Origin: Fagopyrum homotropicum | Taxonomy: Eukaryota; Streptophyta; Magnoliopsida; Caryophyllales; Polygonaceae | DNA length: 64,000 nucleotides | Direction: 5' to 3' | NCBI GenBank assembly: GCA_033239125.1 | Contig: BSWB01000005.1 | Coordinates: forward strand, 15,119,447-15,183,446 | Shown: positions 23,466 to 34,772 of the stretch, one piece after another | How positions within the stretch are numbered: position 1 is the stretch's first letter | Layout of the letters: every line of letters begins with the position of its first letter | Program-made: the position numbers and the translations under genes | Notes under the pieces: model-generated | The model's input: only the letters and a program-made list of their open reading frames with translations | What the model was told of the DNA's origin: nothing | Database searches by the model: none

Positions 23466-26394
23466 CTAGGGGTATTCCGCGTGCTACGCACGCGGCGATT
23501 GGCTCGAGTCTCATTCTATGGCTCTTCAAAAGATGTGAGCTATATATCTACATTCATGTTAATTCCGTTACCCTTCAAATTTCATACCACTGCAATTGTT
23601 TAGAATCAATGGCTGCAACTGGGAGACACCCATTACCATTACACCTTAAGCAAGAAGGAAAGAGATACAAGCAGGCATTGTAAAAGCAATAGAGATACAC
23701 AACTAACTATTTTTGAGCAGGTCAAGAAACTACACGCAACACTGCAAGAACACATGCTAAAACTAAAGAGTTTGTAATAGGAATAAAGCTTATACTGGTT
23801 GGGTTAGGCACTAAAGCAGCAATGGTGAGTTCCAGCATGAACATGTGTCGATCCAGGCAAAGTTACACGTGACCGATTCAAACGCGAATTCTAGGAAAGC
23901 TGGAGCAATGTAGATGATTGGAGGGCGCGATGCTATAGTGAGTGTCGAAGGGCTTATATATGCTCTTTGAGGCGGTTTTTGAACTGGAGCACATACCAGA
24001 TTTAAGGGGTTCTCGAGAAACAAGTCCTTAATTTTTGTAACATTGTTTTTCATTCACAAGTCTAAGTAATTTATTTCCATACAATTTAAAAACAAATTAA
24101 ATGATGCTCAACAAAATTTCTCAGTTTTATGGGAGAAACTGCTCAGCAATCTTCTAATTCAATACCACCAAATAAAATGAGTCAACTTAAATTTCTTGCC
24201 GGTGTTTACATTAGGTATGTTAATTAACAGTCAAGAAGTGTTGGTATTCCCTGTCATCTAGAAGGTATCACGCGTAAAACAGTAACCTGGACTACAGATA
24301 TTTTGTACAGAAAAAGCATAGAAAAAGGTCAAGAAAACCAATGATGAGAAATATTAAAGCATACTTTGTTTTTGAAAGCACTGCCCATAAAAACAGGAAC
24401 AAATTTCCGAGATATAATAGCCCTATGAACAACCTCCTACTCAAGTAGACATGTAACCAAATAAGATGAAATGCTAAAAACAGTCTAGGGCAAGGAATAC
24501 ATGTATATTGATTCTTACAGAGAAAGTATTTACACCATTTCAAAGGCACTGTTTTCACATATAATTCTTTCCCAATGACTGAGGCTAAATCGGTATACTG
24601 TAAATCTGGAATCAACACAAAACACTCAAAAGTCAATAAACACACACAAATGAACATAATGTTAGTATCCGAAAGGATTCCGCTCAAGGGAGAAACTCCA
24701 CAGGAGTCAATATCAAAGGAGAAAAATCTCGTAAGAGCTAAAGGCAAAGACAACAGACGCCTAATACAAATATACAGGTGTTAATGGCGGGTTTTTTGAA
24801 AAGCGGTTGATCTTAAGAAATTGGAAAACGACCGATAGTAATGCTAGTGGTCATTGATTAGATATTAGAGCCAAAATAAACGACAATGAAAGAGTGGGAG
24901 GAGATAGTTCACATTCAACCAGAGGAGACAGAGAAAGGAGATGATAATCAAAGTAGAAGCAATGAAGGAAGAAGATGACGCGCATAAAAAACAGTAATAT
25001 TATATCAAATTACCTCCATTCAAAATCAATTACAAGTGTAAGTCGAGCTTTTTATGGCAGCACGCACTCCATAATGTGATTGAGGTCTTTTTAAGCACCT
25101 ACTAAGCCAAATTCATAGTAAAAAAACGCCAAATATCTAAATTACTCGAGACTGGATAAGTTTGATAACATCAAGCGGATTAGATAGGACTATTAGTCAA
25201 ATATACTTAAAAGATTTATTTGGAAAACACCGCGTGGAAGCAAAAATTCCAAAAGCTTGACGTTCAAATTACCGATTTGATTCAAATAATATTCTGATAG
25301 CTTCAAACTAATGTAGTCTAATAGATATCCATATTAGTAGATGCAAACGCAATACTTATTCGAAAACAACCAAACAATATCTTAAGATCCGATAAAAATT
25401 TCAAATCCATACATATGAGAGAACAGTAAAATTGCAAACAAGTAAAAGGATACGCCTTCACAGTCTTCTAGCCACCTCTGTCACATGAGTATGTATGAAG
25501 AGACATTCTATCAAACACTTGGTACACAAGGACATTCATGTATAAAGAATTCATGAAAACATGAACAAGAGAAGAAAACATTAAGAGCGTGAAATATGGA
25601 AATCTGGTTGAAGGTTTAATACAAACACACCAAATTTTCCAAAGTGGAATCTAAATCAATTGCTCCTGTGAAAAACAATGATGGAAGAACATACCTTGAT
25701 TAGCTCCCTTGTAGTTGTGGCAATCCATTTAAAAGAGTAGCAAACATCATTTATTTTCTTTTGAATTAGAGATTAGCATGTAATAAATTGTTTTACTAAT
25801 TTTTCCAGTTTATGTTTAAGTTGCTTCTCACCTCTCTTCTTCAATCCCAAACTGAAGCTGCTCTTTCTGCTTGTCCGATTCGCCTTCTCTGACTCCCATC
25901 TTCTATTCACGCAAATCATAGGTAGAGACGAGAAACAAGGACAAAGGACCATGGATTCAAGCCACCATGGATACAAGCTATCGATTCCAATGGAGAGACA
26001 ATGCAAGAAGGACAGAGGACCATGGATTGAAGGCGCGAATTCAACGGCGAAACGAGAAAGCAGGTAGAGGAGGCCGCCGTTCAGTGATGTTGCTCCAAAA
26101 AATCGGCCCAAAACTGAGAAGGCGGTTACGGAAAAACTAATTTGGTGTATCAGCTACAACATTTGAACAGACTGCAAACGGGAAATTGGCGTAGCGGCAA
26201 ATGAATAAACGAGGAGTGGGTATAGAAGAAGGTTGGGCTATGGATGAGTAAAAAAAGTATGGGCCTGATAAAAAAAATGTATGGCCCAAATATAGAGAAC
26301 AGAAAGGCAGTGAAAAGGCAGTGAAGTAGGAGTACTGTAGGTGAGCGGTGATCACTGTAGATAAGGCAACCTTGCCTTTTTATATAGTTATAGA
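23466..26394 (-). mobile_element. Non-autonomous Helitron (about 2.9 kb)
   Basis: Read on the minus strand, the 5' end is TCTATAACTATATAAAAAGG (from 26394), typical of plant Helitrons. The 3' end is a perfect hairpin (CCGCGTGC, 3-nt loop, GCACGCGG at 23477-23495), 7 nt, then CTAG (23466-23469). The host bases are A before the 5' end (26395) and T after the 3' end (23465), the expected A/T insertion site without duplication. No Rep/helicase coding sequence is seen. The longest frames (24292-24753 and 25773-26111, minus) have no recognised domain. Confidence 0.8.
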
Positions 26395-27868
26395 TGTCCA
26401 TATCAACAATATTTCCATCTGGCGATTCTTTTCAGTCTTTCGATACAATAGTCGGCGCGTTGTCTATGGTTCCAACCGCTTTTCATTATAAAAAAAAATA
26501 TTTCCGTCAGAGCTCCGTTTCAGACAATGCTGCGTTTTATAGGTAGTGTTTTGTACCGCTTTCTTTAATAGGTCAACACCTCTATTTTTTTTTTTGGTGG
26601 GATGTCAACACCTCTATTTTCTTTAATATTTAAGAGTATTTATCGAATATGATCGATTCCAATACTTAAGACAATTTATCATATTATAATCGATATGTTA
26701 TCATTTTCCAAAAAAACGCGACTTTATTGGCAAGACGATGAAATACATCAACATGAATTTGTGATATGATAAAATAGTTGTCAACGTCAAGCACTTTGAT
26801 TTTGAGTGTGAGGCATGATGTGAATATGAGTGTACTTCCAACTTACCTAAGTTTAGAAAATGGAACATTACATAAATGTGCAATACAACTAGACAATATT
26901 AGGTAATACAAAACCTTTTACGTATACAAGTCATGGCACATACATTAAGTACTTTATTTATCTACCCACCTTAGCATTTATGTCATTAGGGCATTACTTT
27001 TTCCTACTCGAAAAGTCTCGTTTTTATTGTCAATTATTTTGAGAATAATCTAAAAAAATTTGGTCAAATAGTCCATTTTCTATTTTTATTAAATTTGTGT
27101 ACCCTTCAATCACTTTCATTAGTTGTTGGGATTTGATTATATTCATTACTGGGCCTAGTTATTTAGAGAGAAATCTCACAAAACTTATTTAGCTAATTTG
27201 GCCTTTAAATTTTAGATTTAAGTTTGAATTTTAAGAATTTTATCATAATAATGTATTGAATTTATGATACTTGATGCATCTATACATGATCGGTTTGAGA
27301 GCCTAAGATTATGGTGGGAAAAGTCAGTTTCATTAAGTTTCGTTCTCTTAAACACCCATCAAGTTTCTTTAAAAATTTTGCTTGTTCAGTCAACTAGTTA
27401 TTTCATCTACCCGATAAGGTTCAATTATTATAATCTCCGGTTTGGGCCTTAGTTCCAATAAGCTATCGATTATCAAACGGACTCACGCCAATAACTACAA
27501 TACAGTATTACTCCAATTGTTGAAAGAAAGTATAGAACGCTAAATGATGCTCCAAACGTTGTTACTAATGCTACAAATTGTGGCTTTTTATCCTATGAGT
27601 CACTTGTCACTAGATATGTCATTGTCTCCTATAAATGAATGTCGTATTAGGTTGTCAAGCCAACACATTATTTGTATATTCCATATATGTCCACGCACAA
27701 CTACTCAAACTATTGTTTAAGTGTTCTACTCCATCAACGTAACCATCAACACTAATACACCGCTTTCTACCCAATTTAAATCGCTACTCGGGTGAGTCCA
27801 TAATCAAGTGGATGTTAACACGTAATTAAGCAAAGCACATATGACCTGTCCATATAAACTCAGAATAC
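26395..27868. other. Intergenic DNA with copy 2 of a dispersed repeat
   Basis: 26420-26495 matches 12465-12560 (see that entry). CAACACCTCTATTTT is duplicated at about 26574 and 26605. The rest is AT-rich with no gene recognised. Confidence 0.45.
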
Positions 27869-27871
27869 TAA

Positions 27872-28680
27872 GGGCCTGTTTGGTATCGGCTAGATGGAGA
27901 TTCATTTAGATTCTTTTCCAGTGTATTTTTCGGGATAGAAAAATTGTAAGCGTTTGGTATCGGTTTGAGTTTTTGTATTGTATTCTTTTACGAGATTCTT
28001 TTGCTAAAAGAATCCCGAAAAAAGAATCTTGGCCCCCAAGCTTCTTCGAGATTCTTTGAGTTAGATTGTTATTATTTCCCCTCATACCCTCGTTCACAGT
28101 CTCAATCTCTCGTTCTTCTTCCGGTCTCATCTCTCGTTCTTCTTCCAGTCTCATCTCTCTCCTCCTTCTCTTCAGATCTTCTCCATCCGCCGTGCCATGC
28201 TGCAATGGACGACCGCCGATTGCCCTGCCAGCCCCTCCTTCGTCTCGCCCCTTCGTCGTAGCAACCAAGTGGGAGCAGCCCTGGGCTGTCACCCTAGCCT
28301 GCCGAAGATCCAACGCAGCCCCCACCGGATGAGCCCCTCCGCTGCAGAACCAAAGCCGCCGCCTTGCCCTGCTTCTTCCGGCCGGATCCATGCCTGTAGG
28401 CCGCCGCCCTGCTTCATCCCCCCTCGCCATTGCCATCGCTGCTCCCACTAGTGTTGCTGTCAAATGTCAATTAGGGTTGCAGAAAGACAAAAATTTAGGG
28501 TTAAATTTTTAGGGTATTTTGGTAATCTTATCTAAATGAATCTCTAACAATAATATGATACCAAACAGAAAAATTTTACGTAAAAAACAATCTCTAACAA
28601 TACCCATCTCCAACAATCCCCAAGAATCTCCATCCCGAAGAATCCAAAAAAAGAAAACGCATACGATACCAAACAGGCCC
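27872..28680. mobile_element. PIF/Harbinger-type element with GC-rich interior
   Basis: TIRs GGGCCTGTTTGGTATCG (27872-27888) and its inverted copy CGATACCAAACAGGCCC (28664-28680) are perfect over 17 bp. TAA flanks both sides (27869-27871 and 28681-28683), the TSD of PIF/Harbinger elements. Subterminal AAAGAATC-type repeats occur on both sides. The centre (about 28170-28450) is markedly GC-rich compared with its surroundings and opens frames on both strands (185 codons on the minus strand, 28463-27906) without recognised homology. There is no transposase, so it is non-autonomous. Confidence 0.82.
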
Positions 28681-28683
28681 TAA

Positions 28684-29506
28684 ATTGTTTTCTACAGTTC
28701 TTGCCACATGGATTTCACCTTGCACTTAAGGTTACACATGTGGATTTGGTGACCTAATTATTTGGGGTATTGTTGATATAGCTTATATCAGCAATAAAGA
28801 TTTTTTTTTATTGTTGATATAAGCTATATTCTTCAAAATATAAGAGTCGTGATTATGTTTATTTGTACGATAACAGTTCACAAACCCATTATTTAAAAAG
28901 AAAATGAAGGCACCGTAGTTTCAAACTACGATTTATTTATATAAACCAGTATTTTAAAACTACAGATCTGGTCTGAGGCTATTTTTTTTTCATATTATCG
29001 GAATTAGTTTTTCATCTACTCTAATACGAAAAATGTTGTTCCTTTTCTGATTATTTTAGAAAAAAAATCCTTAAAATTAATCTTACGTGACAATTTTTTT
29101 TTTTTTTTTTTTTTTTGTGGTTATCCACACATTTTACTATTGCTTAAACTCAGATTATACGTTAATATATATCTTCTCCCATAAGATTGTCATTGGAATT
29201 ATGATTTTAAGTTCAAATCGTTGTTTCATTAAAATCTTAGTTGGATTTCCGATTTTCAATTTAGAATTATAACTAGCACAATTTGTTCCAATTTGATTTC
29301 ATGGCTTGAATTTATTACGGTTTTATTTGTGACTGGAATATGGATTTGCTTTATTAATTTAGATTTTTGTTTTACTAAAAAGATTTTTTTTGTCTGAATT
29401 AGTTATTTAGTAAGAACTTTATTCTGAGAAAAATCGAGATACCACCACGTCAATATTAATGTCCCTTACGTTATTAAAGATATATAGCATATAGATTGTT
29501 AAAATG
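28684..29506. other. Intergenic DNA
   Basis: It contains a small palindrome (GTTGATATAGCTTATATCA at 28773-28791, inverted near 28812-28832) and a poly-T run (29094-29116). The stretch around 28890-29060 loosely resembles 45510-45665 (AATGAAGGCACCGTA and a CCTTTTCT(G/A)ATTATTTT block), suggesting an old dispersed repeat on both sides of the LTR nest. No gene is seen. Confidence 0.4.
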
Positions 29507-29740
29507 TTAGTTGTAACACCCAAGTTTTCGGAACTCGGGGAGCTACTGGTTCGAACCTCACAGTGGGTCCCGACCTTAGTTTGACAACAAATTAACTAGA
29601 TCTTACAACAAGGCAAATATAAGAAAAACCACAAATCATAAAATATGTTTGACAATGTCGTGAATGTGACCAGAAATACTAACAGCCGACAACAATAATA
29701 TCTTACAATCTAAGAACATGAATATGTCATAACTGAAAGA

Positions 29741-30014
29741 TAAGCATGTCCACGGGTCACCCGTGACCCGTGGGTTTTGACCCGGCGGGTCACTGACCCG
29801 CCGGGTTACGGGTACGGGTAAGGGTCGAGGTGATCCTTACCCGTGACCCGGCGGGTCGACCCGCCAAACCTCAATTTTTTTAAAAAAAATTTTAAAAAAG
29901 TAACCCAATGCCTAAAAGGGTCGACCCGGCGGGTCATCTTTTTTTTTTTTAAATGGCTTTTAAAACAAAAGGTCTGACCCGTGACCCGGCGGGTCCGACC
30001 CGTGGACATGCTTA
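29741..30014. mobile_element. hAT-type MITE (274 bp)
   Basis: TIRs TAAGCATGTCCACGGGTC (left) and GACCCGTGGACATGCTTA (right) are exact inverses. The 8-bp TSD CTGAAAGA (29733-29740 and 30015-30022) is the hAT signature. The interior is built of repeated GACCCG/CGGGTC (GGGTGACCCG-like) palindromes around a T/A-rich centre and codes for nothing. Confidence 0.92.
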
Positions 30015-31783
30015 CTGAAAGACCAACATAAAGAAAAGACTGCAACCCGTCCTATGAAGTACAGCACCCCGGCTGACCACTACCTTCCGAATCACTCGGC
30101 ATCTGCTCTAACCTGTGGCACGCCTGAACAACAATATAACAGTTAGCTAGCTAATCAAATATAGGCAGAATAAAAAATAGCACAAACACATCTAAGGAAA
30201 ATTAAACACTCAACATGTTAGCACACAATCCGATTATTATCTGATAGCTTAGGTGATTCACTTCATCCCGTTTTAAAAGTTGTGGCACGAAAAATCTTAA
30301 GATTTCTCGCCTCCGTTCCTTATCCAACTGGTGATGGTTTGGCACTCCTCTGCCGGTGGCGTCCCCGCAAACCAAGTATGGACTAGTCCCTAAAGAAACC
30401 ACCAGTGCCCTCGGGCTAACTGAGCAGAATGCCACCGCCCGTTACTCTTAGGACATATATGTAGGTCGGTCGATAATTAATATTAAATACACTTATACAC
30501 ACATCATTCAAACACCACTATCATTATTTACACTCATATCCGAAAGCTAGCTAAGTAAGCCCAAATGACTTACTTGAATCAATCTCGATTATTAGATTCC
30601 AATTTGATCGACAACCGTAAACTAATCAATTGTCTGTCACACGAGGCAAGTGGATCAAAACCTTTCCCATACATTTAGAAGTCTATGACTTCTAAGATGT
30701 AAGATTCTTATAGAAGAGGAATTACTAAAATATCCATCTAAGATAAAATGACCATTTTACCCTTGGTCTCGAAACTTTCAAAAATCTTGAAATATCTACT
30801 TAAACTCTTACTTGGGACTAACTATCATATTTCTAACTCTTAAGAGTGAGTTTAGGTAGAACTTAGAGAACTACACATTTTTCCTACTTTTTAAAAAGTC
30901 ACTCGGATCCAACTTTGGCTCAAAATATGAAGCTCGGATAAATTTATAAAAATTTTGATAAAAATCTCTAGGTCTCCTATGATATGCATTCTACCCATAG
31001 AAGCAAGAGTTTTTTTAAAACTGTCCAACCATCAATTCTACAAAATTCTCTAAAGTTGAACACAAAAACCAGTAATTCTATACTTAGCAAATTTTTGGGT
31101 CATTTCACAAACAGCATAACCAGTCCACTTTGGACCTTCACAGATCTAAATCTAACCGTTGGATAAATTCCAAATTTTGATACATTACAGTATGCTTATC
31201 ACTCTAAAACATATTAAAAATTGAATGGTGGATCATGCTTCTAAGGTGTTAAAAATAAGGTCGAACATGACTGTTTAAAGCAGTTTTCTGAAAATTTCAA
31301 CAGGAAATGAAAGAGATCATAGTTTTGATACTCACCAGCCTCCCTCTCACAATTTTATTCTAGGAACAGTAGGTCACACATTATACTCCTATTACAGACA
31401 AACGGCAGCAAGGCTTACTCATCTCTTCTTCATTCAAGTATCGACAAGGAAGAGGGAGGTTTCAAACTTAGAACTCTCACCTAGATCTCTGATGGCTGTA
31501 GAGGGGTAGAGAGGGCTGCACGACAGATCGACATAGGAGGGAGGTGAGATGGTGTCCACTGTGATGGTTGCCTAGGGGAATCGCCTCCTGCGTGGTTGTG
31601 CGACAAATTAAAAGGAGGGAAGGCAGTATGAGAAGAAGAGTAACTGCAGCTTACCTACGTTGAACATACCATGTGCAGAAGGGAGGGATCTCAGACAACA
31701 GATAGATGTGCAGAAGGTTGCTACAGAATAGATTTTTGGTGAAGTGCTGGTCATGGGTAGAAGCAAACAGTTGCTGATCCGGT

Positions 31784-34524
31784 CACTACTAGATAATTGA
31801 CCCATTGTAACTAAATATTTGTAACGGAATTTTTATTATGTTACTATAACTTATTGGCAATGGTTTTATGCAATGATTTTACAAGATTGACTTATTGTAA
31901 TGCCATGCTTGTAATGAATGTTTACTTATGTTACTATAGGTGTGCTATGGTAATGGTCATGTGTAACAATTATAAAAAGTTACAAAACTAGCCCCTAATG
32001 TAATGATAATTGTAATGGTAGGCTCTAAAACATTTTTTTCTTTCCCTCCTTTTATTTCCGATTTTTTATTTACTTCCCTTACTTCATTCCTCTTCTCTCA
32101 CGTTCTACCGCCCGATTATTTTTCTTCTCTAACCCTAACCCTTGCTGAGGAGAGAAGGGCGGCCGACTTCATCCTGCTGCCCGGGTCCGTCTTCAACCAG
32201 GACCGCCGGACCCGTAAACCTTCCTTGGCTCCCAACCATTTGGTGCTCCCTCCTTCTGTGCACAAAACCGATCCAGAAACCTTCACCTTCTCCGGCGAAC
32301 AAGCCGACTCCGCTGCCTACCTTCTCCAGCAAACCAACATATTCTTCTCCCGCAATCCGTTTGCCAACCGCTGTCCCTACGATAATTGATGATTCCCTAC
32401 GAATCTGCGAGTCGTGGGTGGTTCCCGGACGGATCAACTCCTCCTCCTCCTCCCTTTGTTGCGTGGGTGGTGCCAGAACATACCGGAAGTCCGCCACGTT
32501 GTTGTTGTTGTTGTCATAACCGTGTTACCTCTTCTACAGATCCGTTTCCAAACATAGTTGGGTAAGATTTGAAATTGAGCAACCCTAATTTCAATTTGGG
32601 GATTTTGTGTATGTAGGGTTGAATTGAGTATAGATTTGGGGATTTTGTCATACCTGTCTTACCTGTTCTACAGATATGTTTCCTTTTCTATGCTTTTGAA
32701 TGGAGGACCTTCACAATGACGACTCTAAGATCGTTCAATTTGTACTATCTTCCTTTGTTGGAGCAAAGAATAAACTCTAAGATCGTTCCTTATGTACTAT
32801 CTTCCTTAGATTAAAAATGTTTTTCTTTATGAAGTAGCCAACACTATAAGAAGAACATTAGGAAGCAACAATTAGGCATATCAGTACAACATGATGAATA
32901 AAACACATAATATGACAAAATTTATGTTCTTTTAGTAATCTTTCGAAACCTTCGATCCCTCTTGTGTTGGTTGTTCCATCATCTTCTACTTTTTTCAGGG
33001 ATTGGTAGTTAAATTTAATTTGTGGACATTTAGCCTCTCTAATTTTTTCAAGGTTGTTTTTGGAAAAAAAAATACAATATCTTTCCTTGCTTTTTGATAC
33101 CTAAAATGTTATCCATGATTTCAGAGCACAGTGGTTACGACCAGACAGATTTTGGAGCAAGTGGCTGTTACTTATGTCTCACAACGAATGACATGGAAGC
33201 TTCTTAAAAGATATCAAGTATGGTAGATGAATGACCATTTGTAGAGGTTATTAATTAAAATATGTTACGTCTATTGCATAGTAATCTTACAAAAATTCAT
33301 CGTGTGGTTCTTGACAAATGCTCATAAATCTGAAATATGTAAGTCTCAGAGGAGAATGCCACCCACAACATATTCCTATTGTATCAATAGAGAGGTAAAC
33401 TCTACATGTCATTAACTCAAAAGTCAAAACCTTTAGCATTTCACTTTTCTTTTTTTTGTTGAAGAAATTTTCTTGTGTTTGAGCAGCATATTATCTCGGG
33501 GTTGCAGCAACATGGATAGTCCAAGTTGGAATCGAAACTTATAGAAGCCTCTCTTGTTTGTTAGGCTCAAAAGAAGAAGATTTGGAAGAAGTTGATGTTG
33601 TAAAGGAGCTACAGCTTATTGGCAAGAAGATTTTTGGTACTACTTTGAGGTGTGGTTTATCTCTAGTATTTGCTTCCGTTGAGGCCGACATTTGTGCAAC
33701 TATGATTCGTCCTTCAGCTGGTCAAAGGATAGGTAACAACTCTAGGGGGTTTTTTCTTGTACATTGGCTGCTTCAATTCTAAACTATTTCAATACTTGCA
33801 GGCTGTGATCTTGGGGATTTGGCTGGCCCTATGATCACAACATTTTGTTTTGATAAACTCTTCCATTATCAGCTGTAAAAAGCAATGACCGGGTATTAGT
33901 CGGATTCTACCTTGCAGTATGTGATCTTTGAGTTCTTGTTGTTGTTATAGTGTTGGGATAGTATTTGATATGGCATTTTTTGAACTATTGCAGGACAAAG
34001 ATAACGAAGGATGAAGTTCAAGCCGGATTAATGGCTAACTTAACTTATTGCAAGTAATTTTTTGGTTGATTATGTGATGAACGGTTAGGTGTTTGGGCAA
34101 ATATGGAAATGTGTGCAATTAGGAGACTAATATACCTTTGTTGCCCATACTTTTGACAAGTACTTCGTATTATTTTGGGAATGATGATGTACACTTTATG
34201 CTTCCTTATTATTTATTTATGGATTATCGTTAGTATTTTGTCCCTTGGTAACAGGTCTATCAATATTGTAATGGTAAGATCTATTGTAATAATAAATTAT
34301 TTTTGCAATGGTTTCACCTATAGTAATAGTTATGTGTCTATTGTAATTGTTTTGGACTTGATTCTTTAAACCGTTACCGTAGAGTTCATCTTCGTTGCTA
34401 CATACCTATTGCAAGGTAGGCTATTGTAGCGGAGCATAATCCATTACTAAAGCCTTACTGTAACAGTTTTGAAGCCTTAAATAACTAATTTTGACGGTTA
34501 CAACAGGCCATTTATTTAGTAGTG
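31784..34524 (+). mobile_element. CACTA (En/Spm-type) element 1, carrying a host gene fragment
   Basis: Left end CACTACTAGATAATTGACCC; inverted right end CACTACTAAATAAATGGCCT, both followed by (A/G)TTGTAAC. The 3-bp TSD GGT flanks it (31781-31783 and 34525-34527). Subterminal regions are full of TGTAAC/TGTAATGG-type repeats (31800-32030 and 34225-34500). There is no transposase. A CT-rich leader and first-exon-like block (32090-32390) and a spliced gene fragment (33125-33879) lie inside. The element sits in solo LTR B. Confidence 0.9.
33125..33879 (+). pseudogene. Captured exons of an unidentified plant membrane-protein-like gene
   Basis: Exon-like blocks inside CACTA 1. 33125-33229 is preceded by a TTTCAG acceptor and reads STVVTTRQILEQVAVTYVSQ then RMTWKLLKRY. 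33487-33732 is flanked by AG and GTAACA and reads YLGVAATWIVQVGIETYRSL ... IGKKIFGTTLRCGLSLVFAS. 33802-33879 is preceded by TTGCAG and reads CDLGDLAGPMITTFCFDKLF then HYQL and stop. The last two exons join in frame (codon split G/GC), so this part is an intact spliced frame. Hydrophobic stretches suggest a small membrane protein, but I cannot name the family. The conserved-looking coding sequence and splice sites within a transposase-less CACTA point to gene capture. Confidence 0.65.
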
Positions 34525-34772
34525 GGTGTCACTGGATGTAGATGGCTCCTGTCGTCAACCAGAAATGGTGAGAGAGGAAGGAAGAACTCTAGTGCTTGCA
34601 TGGGTTGCTGCTACATTGAAGTGCTTGATCGAGGGAGACGCTACTGGATGCAAGGTGTGGCGACGATCGGCCCGGAGTTGTCGTACGTTGCGCGAGGAAG
34701 GAAGCTTGAAGATCTGACTGTTGATACGTTTGTGCAGAAGGAACGCTCGATGTATCTAGACGTCTTCTTGCT

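Noticed and set aside
27906..28463. 185-codon minus-strand frame as a host gene
   Set aside because: It lies fully inside a TIR- and TSD-defined Harbinger-like element, is low-complexity, and has no recognised homology.
29540..29570. GGTTCGAACC tRNA T-loop-like sequence
   Set aside because: It is part of the LTR B end block; no acceptor stem or anticodon arm can be built around it.
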